The notes beneath the pieces were generated by a model. The model searched no databases and was not told the DNA's origin. It saw only the letters and a program-made list of their open reading frames with translations. This document shows positions 42,501-59,042 of a stretch of DNA of 64,000 nucleotides, one piece after another (within the stretch, counting starts at the first letter, position 1; every line of letters starts with the position of its first letter). Source of the stretch: Bryum argenteum (Eukaryota; Streptophyta; Bryopsida; Bryales; Bryaceae); assembly GCA_037043015.1 (NCBI GenBank), contig CM073325.1, positions 12,007,001 through 12,071,000 on the forward strand. Direction: 5' to 3'. Both the position numbers and the translations under genes were made by a program.

Positions 42501-43004
42501 TAATCCGACCTAACCCAAACTCGAGCTTCGCGCCCCCGGAAGAAGCGGATCTGACACAGTCCAGCTTGACCACGCGTAATCTCCTGGTCTCCCACGCGCT
42601 GTATGCAAGAATCCGAGAGAACCCGCCAAGAGAACTCCCGCCTTAGTCACTTCGCAATCTGAACTGTCGATGGAAAAATCCCCCCCATCCAACGGTGAAG
42701 ACAATACCCTAGACCCTAATTAAATACCCTAGAAAACCTAAACCTAGGACCCTCGACTCAATCCCAGCTGATTACAGAATCAGATCATGTAAATTAATAT
42801 ATAGCATAGTACATTAAAAAAAATAAAAAATCAAATACTAATCATTAACATGGACCCTATATTACTTACAATTAATTTGCACCATTTATTAGAAGCCTAT
42901 ATTTCAAATAACATTCTTATAATTTTTAGACCAATCTAATAAAACATACCGTATATTTGTTCTCTCCTAGTTTCTACAGTTTTCATTGAGTGAATCCCCC
43001 GAGA
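36504..43004 (-). mobile_element. 6.5-kb DNA transposon, P-element-like, complete ends
   Basis: A perfect 13-bp inverted repeat, CTCGGGGGATTCA, is found at 36504-36516 and, inverted, at 42992-43004. The next 20 bp remain partly similar. Outside it, both sides carry the same 8-bp sequence AGTAGCCA (36496-36503 and 43005-43012), a target-site duplication. The 6501-bp element carries one large - strand gene (37898-42359) and about 1.4 kb of non-coding DNA at its left end. An 8-bp duplication is made by hAT and P superfamily transposases; the protein favours P. The exact ends suggest a fairly young insertion. Confidence 0.9.
37898..42359 (-). pseudogene. Large DDE transposase of the 6.5-kb element, two frameshifts
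   Basis: The gene would encode about 1,485 residues in one exon but is broken twice. At about 40905 one base is missing after CTCGAGA. At about 40668 a GA unit appears added in GAGAGAG. The N-terminal part has a basic patch (KRRR, about 88) and a possible C2H2/BED-like finger (Cys195, Cys198, His225, His231). The core follows P-type transposase order: AEDETKV with the first Asp, GHASDGDSRRRQ with the second, a DQDYVHNGKKL segment where P proteins have their conserved Asp-His block, and LTGSDSCEIFFSKVGG with the final Glu. A linker and a C-terminal block (SWWIGRVQKIRR, then YDVTDTQWIDVDCI) follow. Met at 42359 is preferred; an in-frame Met exists at 42461. The P-superfamily call is inferred from motif order. 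Confidence 0.75.
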
Positions 43005-43012
43005 GTAGCCAG

Positions 43013-43477
43013 GCATCACGGGCGGTAGGGACGATTACTATTCGTGGGTGCGTTTGTTTAATGTTTGGCTACATGAGCGCCTGAGTTTTTGTAGGCTTAT
43101 TGTATCGAGCATTTTGAATTAGAATTGTTCTGTTGCGAGACTTGGATACCAAGTGGCAGATATAGCTTTGATAGTTATTTGGATCCCATGTGGACATGAT
43201 ATTATGCACCTGTAATGAGAATTCAAGCATAGTAGAACTGGTTTAGAGACTTGTAAGCTTTCTGTACGCTGTACATAAAACTTCCTGAATCTGGAAGCCT
43301 CATCGATAAACCCGACTATCTGTTTATAAGTGATTAAACATCGTAATGCATCAGCGTTGCCGTTGGGCATGCGCAGGAAGTGACGCCTCGCTGTCGCCGA
43401 CTGCGTCGGTTGTCCCGTTGGTCATGTCTGTGTTTGTCGTCCAGTCTGTGGTTTGAGTCTCAACATCTGTCTGTCTA
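43013..43477. other. Short intergenic region
   Basis: No gene was seen between the end of the 6.5-kb transposon and the minisatellite. Confidence 0.5.
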
Positions 43478-44165
43478 GTTGGGTGCTTGGTCCGGTCAGC
43501 CGGGTGCTTGGTCCGGTCAGCCGGGTGCTTGGTCCGGTTTCTCGGGGTTGGGTGCTTGGTCCGGTCAGCCGTGTGCTTGGTCCGGTCAGCCGTGTGCTTG
43601 GTCCGGTTCGTCGGAGTTGGGTGTTTGGTCCGGTTCGTCGGAGTTGGGTGTTTGGTCCGGTTCGTCGGAGTTGGGTGTTTGGTCCGATTTGTCGGAGTTG
43701 GGTGTTTGGTCCAGTTTGTCGGAGTTGGGTGTTTGGTCCGGTCGGTTTACGTCGGGTGCGTAGTCTGGTCTCTTTACGTCGGGTGCGTAGTTCGGTGAGT
43801 TTGGGTCGGGTGCGTGGTCTGGTGTGTTTGGATCGGGTGCGTGGTCCAGTTTGTTTGGGTCGGGTTCTTGGTCCGGTCACTTTGGGTTGGGTCACTTGGA
43901 TGCTTGGTCCGGTCTGTTTGGGTCGGGTGCTTGGACTGGTCTGTTTGGGTCGGGTGTTTGGTCAAGTCTGTTTGGGTCGGGTGTTTGGTCAAGTCTGTTT
44001 GGGTCGGGTGCTTAGTCCGGTCTCTTTGGTCTTCCTTGGGTCATCTCCTTGTGCCGTCTCCTTGGTCCGGTCTTCCTTGAATTGTCGCCTTGGTCCGGTT
44101 TTGCTTGGGTCGTCTCCTTGGTCCGGTCTTGCTTGGGCCTTGGTACAGTTTGCTTGGGTCAGATG
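43478..44165 (+). repeat. GC-rich minisatellite with trailing A-tract
   Basis: About 25 head-to-tail units of 18-30 bp share GGGTGCTTGGTCCGGT. The array has sub-blocks: a CAGCCG variant on the left, GTCGGAGTT in the middle and CTGTTTGGGTCG on the right. All six frames stay partly open, so the long frames here are a repeat artefact. An A-tract of about 38 bases follows at 44182-44220. Confidence 0.9.
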
Positions 44166-44182
44166 TTGGTTCTACTTTGTGG

Positions 44183-44222
<40 letters not shown>

Positions 44223-45344
44223 AGATACAATTGAGAAATTTTATTTCGGTCTGAAGTAGCAGTTGAATTATGCATAAGGCGTGGGAGGCTTGTATGCATT
44301 ATGAGTCTGAAAATTAGTTAAGAAAAACAAAGTTTTAACAATGTTATTAAGGATGAAGCTTTAGAGGGCATAGATTGTAGATGCAAGGGAAGTTTAGGGA
44401 ATTCCATGGATAGAAAGAGCTATAAGAACTTCTATGATTACTTAGGGCCGGTTTACACTACGGTGGAGAAGTCCACCGGTCATGAAAAGAAGGGGAATTC
44501 TTGATTGTGATTGGTTGAAAGCGTGCTTCTTGACCGGTGGGTGTTTACACTAGGTGAAGAGAGCAAAGGTGGTGAACATTTCTCATGAATGATAAAATGA
44601 CATGGCCGCCTATGTGGCGGCACTTTTTGAAGAAAGAGTTCTCCGGTGGTGGAGTTTCTTGTCCAGCCTCAAGAGGCCGGACAAGAATTCACTGTTCCGG
44701 AGAACATCAATTAAAATTTTAAAATATGTATTTAAAGCACATTCACTATAGAGGGCAGAGTCATTATAAGAAAATGAACACTATAGAGAGGGAATAAAGT
44801 CGGATTTCAAAGACATCACTATTTTGAGAGTATAAAATATACCCCATCCAAGCATGATTGTTTGTATTTTTTTTCACCTCATGATGCCCCATGCGCATGC
44901 GGTTGCACTTCATGACCATACACATATCATTTGTGTTGAACCATTTAATGAGTACATGATCATTTTTTTTTTTCATCACTATCTTTGTGAATTTTATTTA
45001 TTTAAAATATAAGTGAAATTAGTAAATTATGTTTTAAATTCTTGGTACATTCCTAATTGAATGTATGTTCTTGTTTGTAGAAAGAATGGGTTTCATTTAA
45101 AATGTAAAGTTTACTTCACCTTATGGTATTGTAATGGATTATTGAAAGTTTATTATAAATAACCAATATGCAGTTGAATTTCTAATTGATAGGATTCCGT
45201 TTCGTTCTTAAAAGTTTTATGGTTTTTGAGGCAAAGTTTTTATCTAGTCCACTGTTGGATTCTAATGTTTTTGTTGGGACCAATTTCGATCTATTTTTTA
45301 TAATAGAAACCTTAATAATATCCAAAATGTAAGGAAGTTACAAC

Positions 45345-45440
45345 ATTCATTTTTGTGCAAGGGGCCTATTTGTGAACATTTTTTCCTTTGTATATTTTTA
45401 GAGCAATTTTCACCATTGTGAAGTCATTTCTGCAAACAAA
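45345..45440 (+). repeat. Dispersed repeat, short copy
   Basis: This is a shorter relative of the repeat at 24160-24300. It shares GTGCAAGGGGCCTA and CAATTTTCACCATTG. It lies inside the Harbinger-type element at 44445-46262. Confidence 0.45.
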
Positions 45441-45848
45441 ATTTTCTCATGGATTTTTTTAATACATTATGAGCTTTCAATATATGAGGTCTCATGACTA
45501 AAAAACTTACCCACATGATGTACAATATTTCTACTACAAAATTGTACGGTTGATATTTGAGAAACTTAAATTTTTTTCTCATTTAGGACGCTTTTTTTGA
45601 GAATGTGTTCTTTTTGCTACAAGTGAGTCAAACCATTTAGGGGTTAACATCCCAAAAAACATTTGTTTCCTACACAAGTTTAAAATTGACAATTTTTTTG
45701 GTAAACTTTTTTTTTTAAAAATTGTATAAACTTGAACACAATATTACCATGTGATGTCATCTTAGTATTTGAAAGTAATGATGTATCAAAAACTTGTTAC
45801 TTACGGCACGATTGATATGCAAGTTGAAAAAAAGTTGAATCGAATTGT

Positions 45849-45963
<115 letters not shown>

Positions 45964-46265
45964 TTTTCAAGAACACAATTCTTGATCAATTTTTTTTAAA
46001 CAATGTACATGTAGTTTTTCTCATCATAGCTAACTTTCACCATTTGGTAAACTTCTCTTCACCAGTGGACTTCTCCGGTGGACTTCTCCGGTGAAACTTC
46101 TCCTTTAGGTGTTTAGACTACAACCGCTTAAGACTCCTTAAAAAATATTTTACTGCCTTTAATTCTTCTCCGGCACATTCACCACTTGCTTTATATAACC
46201 ATGTCTTGGCCAAGCATTCTTGAGCGACCGGAGGCCTTCTCCACCGTAGTGTAAACCGGCCCTTA

Positions 46266-48069
46266 AGAGAAACTTTTGGCTTTCTCACCATACACAACTA
46301 AGCTTTAGTCTTGACTTTCTTCAAATCGAAGGTACTTCTTGACTCTAGAGATTACTTAAACCCCTAAATACGCTGAATGTAGAAAAACTAAATTTTGGAT
46401 GGAAGGAAGAAACTTCTTCATATAAGGTTTATTTTGGATGAAATCACTTGAGTTAGGTCCCAAATCGAGTCTAATATGTGTGGTAAGAATTGCATACCCA
46501 TACAATAAAGTTTGAATTGATGGCATGGACTTTAGTGAAGACAACACTTATTTTTAGGTTTCCAATCATGGGGCATGTTTTACCATTGCAAGCCAATTAT
46601 GTGATATCAAAAATAGTTTTTTCATATTTCTTTTTTCATGATCACCATCTAAAGGTGATTTTTAACAACTTTCTACAAAGTTTTCTGATCCAAATACTTT
46701 TTCTAATGGATTTGCAGTGATATTTCGTCAATGGAAAAATTGAGAAATGGATGGTATTTATGGAGTATATCTCCTTCATCCATCATTGGATTTCAACTCT
46801 ATTGTTTGGGATGGCTTACAATTAGAGACTAGTTCTAGTGGTAGAAAGCTCGACAAGATTAAAAATGTTTTGAAAATAAGGCATGAATTCAAGTGCAAGG
46901 GGTCTAATTTTAGACTATTTTTCCGGCCTTTGAGAAATGTTTGGCAATTTTCACCATTGCAAGACTATCAATTGAGCCGAGAAATTTTTGAGATAAATTA
47001 TTTTGGGCAAAGGTGTTACTGAGATGAAGATGAATAACTTTGTAGTTGGTGATTTTCTTACTGCAATTAGTTTGTCGGTAGAATTCCCACTCTAAAGTGA
47101 AAATAATGATAAATTTGCATTTTGAAAATGAGTTTTTTGGCTAAGAATAGGTCAGGACGTTTAGAAAGCATATCATTAAATATTCGGTGCCGACTTTAAT
47201 CTTGAAAATCATGACCTATTTAGGGATTGAAGAAGTTGAGACACTTAGGGTCCTTTACTGATTAGAAGTAAATATACTTTCACCTGATGTGTTATTGTCC
47301 TAAATAGTATGAAGTGAGAAATTTTCTATTTTAGATATAGTAGTTATTTGTAGTGGATCAATATACAAGGATTAGAATTTGAAAGTCAATGATTGAGGTA
47401 AATGTAATGAAGTTGGGGCATTCTTTATTAAATTTTAAACTCTTTGTTACAAGCATTCACAACCAAGAAAAATCAAAATCAAAGAAGCATCTTCTTTACC
47501 TATTGAATTTGATGTCTTAGAACTAAATTAAACTGTAAATAACAAATTGAGTGACACATGCTTGCATAAAATTACATTTCATAGATTAGATGTTTATAGA
47601 AAATAGTGCAACTAAAAACCACATCCTCAATAACAGAAAGAATAAGAATCTAGGGTTAGGGTTGTGTCACTACATTGAGTAATCTAAACTTACAAGGAGC
47701 AATTCTATTATTGAAAAGTACACATTAGTACAATATACAAATTTCCAATATTTGAAAGAGATTTGATTGATATGAAATCAATTTGGTAAAAAATGAGGAG
47801 ACATGCATCATATTGGCTGGGAATCGTAAATCAAGATGATGACCCCAATGATGAACTTTGGGAATTGCACAAGAAATACAACCTTGAGGGCTCAATTGAT
47901 GAATCTGATCAATCACTCATTCCAAGTGTCTTCATACATGCAAAACAAGTTGTACTTGGAAGTTATAGAAGCTTCAACAACTTCAAGTTCACGAGTAAGT
48001 CGCACAAAAAAATGTCATTATATATAAAGATTGTTAGGAAGAAGTTTCATTCCAAAATGAGGCAATCGC
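46266..48069. other. AT-rich intergenic DNA
   Basis: No gene is supported. The second full copy of the dispersed repeat (about 46860-47000, + strand) is here. Confidence 0.5.
46860..47000 (+). repeat. Dispersed repeat, copy 2
   Basis: This block matches the - strand of 24160-24300 over about 110 bp with scattered differences. Shared landmarks are GTGCAAGGGGTCTA, CTATTTTTCC, CCTTTGAG and CATTGCAAG. The short frame spanning it is not conserved as protein. Confidence 0.55.
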
Positions 48070-48219
48070 AATGTCTCAAGTTTAGATGACAAGAATGTCT
48101 CAAGTTTAAATGACAAGAATGTCTCAAGTTTAAATGACATGAATGTCTCAAGTTTAAATGACATGAATGTCTCAAGTTTAAATGACAAGAATGTCTCAAG
48201 TTTAAATGACAAGAATGTC
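48070..48219 (+). repeat. 24-bp tandem repeat, about six copies
   Basis: The unit AATGTCTCAAGTTTAAATGA plus CAAG or CATG is repeated about six times at exactly 24-bp spacing. The first unit differs by one base in TTTAGATG, and two middle units carry CATG. Confidence 0.95.
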
Positions 48220-49669
48220 ATTAAAAGTCAATAAACAATATTTTCCCTTTCAACAAATCAAAAGAATTCTAAACTGTCACTAGTTGGGCCTCTTGCATTG
48301 AAAATTCCAATCAACATAGTAATAGTGTTATAAGTTAAAGGAAGTGATTTTCTTGAACTTGAGCTTTACTCTGAGTTGGGTCATCTGTGACCAAATTTGA
48401 AATAAAAAGAGAAGTAGGTTTTTGTAAGAGTCAAAAAATTTGTAGGGTTTATAAATGACAATTGTGTGGATTCATATAGGACTTGCTTTCTATGCATATG
48501 AACTATGACTGCCATTCTGAGTTGTTTATACTCTATTTCAGACCTAAATGTTACTCAAGTTGAAATTTATATTGTACTTGAATGAGCAATGTTGATGAAC
48601 ATTTGGCGGATTTTAGTCAATTACATGAGTACGTGATACAATGTTTTATTCACATTGTTTGAAAGTTGAAATCCAAACATTCAGTGCCATAATTAAGTAA
48701 ATTTGGACTCGTTCACCCCATGATTTGAATTGCAATTGCTTCCAAACTTTCAAACTTTGTGAAATGGTTACTATGCCAATAAAAAATCATTGTTGTGAGA
48801 TTTGAGTAATTGTACATTTTTGGAAAATCCCCCATTTTCTTTTCCTCTAATTGGTTGAATATCATGTTTACAAACCCATCCACAAAACCCAAGTGACTTA
48901 CTTGCTCAAACTTCAAAAGTGGTTGAATGTAGCATATTTTCTATAATATTATGATAAGATATAATAATTTGGAATAAATATGTATCAATAAAGATACTAT
49001 ATAACAACTTTGCAACTAAGTCATCACATTTTTTCCTCTTTAAATATCTTTAATGAGAAGAATGTACTTGCAGCTCTTGAGTTCTATAAACTATGCTCCA
49101 TTTTCTATGTACTACAACAATCATGACTTGAATTCCTAAGCAATGCCCTTTTATTATAGTTATGAGTTATTTTCTAATTAAGATAAAAAATATGAGTAAT
49201 AAATTGATAAAGGTTACTTATTTAATTGAAGATATTACTCTGGTAAGATGAGTTTCTATAATGATGAAATTGTTTACAAATGTTCAATTTGAGGTTGACC
49301 TTCTGTGCAGGCAAACTAACAACCATGATGATTGTTTTAATGCTAATTATTCATTTCAATTTTCCCAAGCTTTTGGGTCAAATTGCAAATTGGAGTAAAA
49401 TAAGACCATATGCATGAGCAAGGATTGTCCAAAGATAGTGATGAAGCATGAACAAGCGTAAGAAGACTTTGATGTTTACGACCATTTGCTATGACTTTGC
49501 AAATTGTTTGCAGTCAAAATCCATCCATTTTGACTGTAAACAATTTACACACAATCATCCCATATGGTTATAAATATCATGGTTTTCTCACAAGGAAGGA
49601 ACATTCATATGTGGATGCAAGTGCCTTTTAAACAAGGAGCATTCATACGTTGACAATAGTCAGTTGTAA
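48220..49669. other. AT-rich intergenic DNA, no gene seen
   Basis: Only short frames occur and none is recognised. Confidence 0.5.
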
Positions 49670-49671
49670 TA

Positions 49672-49967
49672 CAAAAAAAAACCTCATTGCAATGATAAAA
49701 CTACTATAGGGGGTTTAGATCCAATTAGCAATCTGTTCTAGAAGATAATCTTAAGCTACATTTTAGTTGTCCCATGTAGATGTTTTTATACTCACAGTGA
49801 TTTAAACATTTTAGAGATACAAAAAAAACCTCATTGCAATTAAATAAAAAAGTACTATAGAGGGTTAGAATCCAATTAGCAATCCATTCTAGAAAATAAT
49901 CTAAAGGTACATTTTAGGTGTCCCATGTAGATGTTTTTGTACTCACAGAGATTAAAACATTTTTAGG
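49672..49967 (+). repeat. 148-bp tandem duplication
   Basis: Two adjacent diverged copies share AAAAACCTCATTGCAAT (about 49677 and 49825), AATCCAATTAGCAATC and GTCCCATGTAGATGTTTTT. It lies about 300 bp beyond the stop of the receptor kinase gene. Confidence 0.88.
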
Positions 49968-50265
49968 GTGGACAACTACAACTTTGGAAACCTCATAATC
50001 AATTCAAGAAAGTCTAGAATTGTTATGCCAAATGATCCAATCTCTCCCAATTTTCTCTAAACACCACTCTGCAAACAAACTTAACCTTGTGGCCCAGTTT
50101 TCAACATGAGAAGTTGGTCTTTCATCCTATTAGAATGCCTGCATGTTCAAAATACAAATCTCTTTCTCCTGAAGCTAAACTCAATTTCACATTCTACAAT
50201 CCCGGTTTGAAGCAAAGCGCAGTAAGTTTCAAAAGATGATTTATATACAGAAAGATCCATTTGAA

Positions 50266-54902
<4,637 letters not shown>

Positions 54903-55273
54903 CTGACTACGAAAATATCACCTCCCCAGTCATGCTAGCTGTGCCACACTTTCGAAAACATCCCCAAAGTCAAACAGACGTTGAGATCGAGAATTCGCTT
55001 GTGCTCAATTTTTCGCGCTTGAAGAAATTCATATGATTGCCGCAAGAGTCTGTCTCTAGCCAACATCCGGTTAACTTCTTGGCCAAAAAGCTCGTGAGAA
55101 TGGATCAATCACGATAGTCGGGATCCGAAAGCGCGAGCCTCGCCCACTAGGCCGAGACCCAAGTGCTGAGTCACGGATGCCACGGCTCACTCGTACTACC
55201 TAACGACGAGCTATAAATAGTCACCTGCAGATTACAAAGCAGCGGAAGCATTCAAATAGGTAGGGCCCCACCG

Positions 55274-55768
55274 CTACAGCTTGGATACTTCCCTCGGTCC
55301 AAAGTGAAACACCACATCAGCCACTCGAATAGAAAGAATTCTCCACTCAATTGGCTGAGTTGACTTGTGATCACTTACGACTTTCGCCTCTAATTCAGCG
55401 ACTTTTGTATATGAAAAGTTTTGTTGCAGCCAATTGCGGAGCTCTGCTGCTTGGTTGGTTGCGTTCACATTACAAGTCAACTCCGTCGCACGTTCCTGTA
55501 GCATGAACGGCACCCAATTTTGGTATTCTCCATCCCACTGTTTCATAGCTACAACAGCCTCCCCCATCTGCGAATTACCAAATCAGAGCTCCTCTCTCCA
55601 TCTGATAACTTCGTTTTCAGATTGCTGCAGACTGACGCTACAGAAACGGAGACAGACGTACTTTACTACATTCAGTGCCGTCCACTTTAACCCTAGAACG
55701 TCGGAGCCCATAACCGTGGCCTGAACTTTGATATGCCTTACTCTGAATCCTCCATTTCGCCACTTTAC
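55274..55768 (-). CDS. Unrecognised gene, last two exons
   Basis: Two exons join in phase: 55768-55667 (CTTTCAG acceptor, GTAAAG donor) and 55567-55274 (TTCGCAG acceptor, then ATGGGGGAGG to the stop). They encode about 131 residues including QATVMGSDVLGLKW, then WDGEYQNWVPFMLQERA and a C-terminal WRILSIRVADVVFHFGP. Good splice signals and an open joined frame support a real gene. The acceptor at 55769 shows that the protein starts further upstream, but no earlier exon is evident in the AT-rich DNA beyond it. I do not recognise the family. It lies 370 bp upstream of the receptor kinase start, in the same direction, and may be a separate gene or a truncated copy. Confidence 0.5.
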
Positions 55769-55799
55769 CTGAAAGTAAAATATTTTATTTTATTTTTCG

Positions 55800-56624
55800 T
55801 AGATGTGATCACATGCTTTTCATATGCTGTAAAAATTTCAGATTTTTTTGGGAAGATTTGAAATTCAAGTGAATTTTCAAAGAAAAACCAAAAATAATTC
55901 ATATCAAATACAAATCACTTTCAAAAAATCTGAAATTTTTAGAATAAGGGGACATTGTAGTGAAGAATAGCATGGTGTAATCCTTGGTTTTGTGTCATGC
56001 TATATTTGAAAATTGAGAAAGAGACCCTATAGGCATGTAAACTTAAGGTGTCGAGAAATCACTAGATATTAGGAATTTCTTGAAATTCTAACTTGGAGTA
56101 GAAACAAGACTTGGTAAGATTCATTTTATGAATTGAGCTTGAACTCAAAAGAGATCATTTAGTTGCCTAAATTTGAGACTTAATAAAAGTAGGAAAAAGT
56201 TGCAGAAATGCACTGTGTGGTGATTTGTTTTTAACCATTCTTTCAACTTTCATACCACATGTGATCTTAGGAAATACCTTAAATGACCTCAAATGAATTC
56301 CATGATATGCTATTATCATTCATAAATCCAATTACAAAAATCATGAATGAAATTCATCCCGCAATAATAGGTTACAGTGAGAAATGTTCTGTTCATCGGA
56401 CATAAAATGGCCGCTTCGACGTTCCAGGGTTAAGAAGTACACATCTTTTACAATTTTGTATTCAAAAAGGTTTAACTTACAGACACAGAGACCAATAAAT
56501 CGTCCTGAGGGTTTTCTTTTCGTAAGGAACCCTCCCTTTCTGTCCACATTACATTTAGAAATTCCACTATTTCGTGAGACATCTCCTTTCTGTCTGTCCA
56601 CATTACATTAAGAGGAGGTTTCAT
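55800..56624. other. AT-rich intergenic DNA with a short direct repeat
   Basis: A direct repeat containing CCTTTCTGTCCACATTACAT occurs at about 56534 and 56585. No gene was seen. Confidence 0.5.
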
Positions 56625-56627
56625 TTA

Positions 56628-56973
56628 GCTCGTTTACACTTCCTGCGCCTGGAGCGCCAGGAGGCTAAATTTGATTTAAAACAGAGGCCCGATTATTCTG
56701 CCTGACAGGCAGGGAGGCCCTTCTCTCCTGGCGATTTTAGGTAGCAGGCACTCCAGGGAAGCAACAAACGACAATCCAACTTCATCATTCAATGCTGTAA
56801 AAATTTCCTCTTGTGTACGTGCTTGAACACCATTGGGGCCTTGGGGGCAGCGCTGACTGTCATTTACCTGTGAGTCACACCAGGGAAGAGCAGGAAGTGG
56901 GAACGAAAATGGCCGCCTGCGCCAGGCTGCGGGCTTCCCTGGCGCCAGGCGCCAGGATATGTAAACAGAGCCA
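56628..56973. mobile_element. Small Harbinger-like MITE with GC-rich palindromic ends
   Basis: The left end reads GCTCGTTTACACTTCCTGCG. The right end, inverted, reads TGGCTCTGTTTACATATCC followed by TGGCGCC. TTA flanks both sides (56625-56627 and 56974-56976). The element is 346 bp and rich in GGCGCCAGG-type palindromes. The GTTTACA core is shared with the elements at 44445 and 61191. The ends are less perfect than in those two. Confidence 0.65.
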
Positions 56974-59042
56974 TTACCTTGTGAAACAGTGCCCGAAAAC
57001 AACCCCTGCCACCAATAAAGTGAGAAAGTGACAACCACGCAATTCCTTTAGCATTTAAAACAGAAAGCGCTTCGGTAGAAATCGTTAGAATCACCACCAA
57101 TTGAAAGTCGTCGGTTAAAAATTCACCTACTGTACTGTACTACCGCCAGTTCTTACCTACCGCCAACAACTACGGTCAAGTCACATACACTGTTCTCATT
57201 TCATTAAGAGGTAGAATCGATTCATGGCACGATAACGATCCCCTAAAACATTCCTCCAGTTCGATGTAACTTAGTCAATGAGAAATAATATCATGGCGTA
57301 CTTACCTTACTGGAGTACTGATTTGTGGTCAATGTTGTCGGGTACAATCACGGCAAGTACCTGCATGTTCAATAAGGGCCTTCATCTGACAAGATGGGAA
57401 GTCAGGAAATCTTTAGTTTGAAGACGACGAATTCACAAACGTATCAGAGAGTACAAAGTCGGAAATTGTCAAAGCGTCACTCAGGTGCTATTTCATCGCC
57501 ACTAACTTACGTACTAGTACCGATCGAGTTGTGGCTGCAAAGCAATGCTCCGTGTCAACTGCATAGCTGCCAAGATGATGATGACATGCATGGACTTCAA
57601 GGCGCCTTCAACAATTCGCGAGGTTCTCTGTTCCATCGTACCCTTGTCGTGAATCTTCAGTGATTGTCTGTTATTTAGAGTCAATAGCCTGCAATCTCTA
57701 AACTGGCGAAACTCGATGTGCTACTTGATGGGGAGTGAGATCGCTTGCTCTTTTCCGTGCTACTCTTGTGATAATCTACAGTCTGTCGCCTTCTTCAGCT
57801 CACTTTCAACTTTCACCGCGCCTTTTTTCGAAATACCCCGCCACCTTTCACCCCGCCATTTTCCAAAACATTCCGCCAATCGAGATTTTTGAAAGAGACT
57901 GCGAAATCTGTGGCTTCAGTACACATCTACAGGGCCTGTGTTTCGCATTTCCATGTTACAGGCCAGGGGGAACACTAGTTTGGAGGACATAACAGATAAG
58001 AAAACTGCCATTGAAGTGTCAAATTAGCTACGGGGGTGATATACTGAACCATTTCACAATTCATTAATAACGTTCTTGTGTGTAATTACCGATAGAGTGG
58101 CATGTATTGCAACATCGCATCCGGAGCAGAAAATACATCTGACTGGTATAGTCACAAGCCTGGAATGAACAAGGCACGCAGCCATGTTCAGCACAAATAG
58201 ATCTTAAAATTCTAGAGAGGTACTTCCTCATGCGAACTTTCTCAAGAAGCTCTAACAAAAAATTCGGCCATCTACTCCAGGATCCTCATCCACCTTCTAG
58301 AAGTACTGGCATGCGATTGACATAGAATCCTCTTTGCTCCTCCACATTTCTCATCTCTCCTACGATGTGAGTTATTTCATCTTGCCAAAGACAAGCCTTC
58401 GTATCTTTTTCAACACCAGTCGTTCCATCAGAGGTTGGACCTTGCTTCCGATGCTTGACCTGACCGATTGAGCACTGGAATGTAGAACGGATCCACTTCC
58501 TTCCTGATTATCGATTATCGGTAGGAACATTCGTAGCATGTACGAAAGACCACCATGCTGTCAATGAAGCTCACGAACATGCTTCTTCTCCCGTACGGTA
58601 TTCATGGAACTTCACCTAACAAAAGCTAAATCAGTGATTTGTATTTTGTGCAGATCCCTGTGCTACTTTGATCGGAAGAGACATTATGCACCTGATGAGC
58701 TCTAGCATTGCATGCGTGCAGCAACAAGCTCAGTAATCTTCTTCATCAGAAGGTTACGAACACGAGCTCATCATGCTCAAAAGAGATACCCTCCTTTGAA
58801 GGGAGCAGCAGGATAGGGGGTTAGGCAGGGTTTAAAGGGCTGTGCAGGCTCATTGGCTCAAACCGATATGGAGCTGAGGTGGCGCTGACGTGGCCACTTT
58901 TCTTCCTGGTCCATCGGTTTCTCCGACCCTGCTTTCACGATAACTTCGGAAATTCACGTCGTTTGTAGCTGAGTTGATTTTGCTCTGTCGTTGAACTCTT
59001 TACTTTTGAGCATTCCGGTCGAGAATCCATCGTCCGGCTGCA
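56974..59042. other. Intergenic DNA, no gene supported
   Basis: The short frames are unrecognised. The right part (about 58800-59042) is probably the promoter and leader of the small membrane-protein gene. Confidence 0.45.

Noticed and set aside
43422..44259. Long open frames of up to 268 residues on both strands
   Set aside because: They run through the minisatellite; repeat units near multiples of three keep frames open. No real protein.
46747..47022. 91-residue frame
   Set aside because: It overlaps the dispersed repeat; the matching copy at 24160 has no corresponding frame conservation.
47641..47665. AGGGTTAGGGTTGTG, like a plant telomere repeat
   Set aside because: Only about two units; no array.
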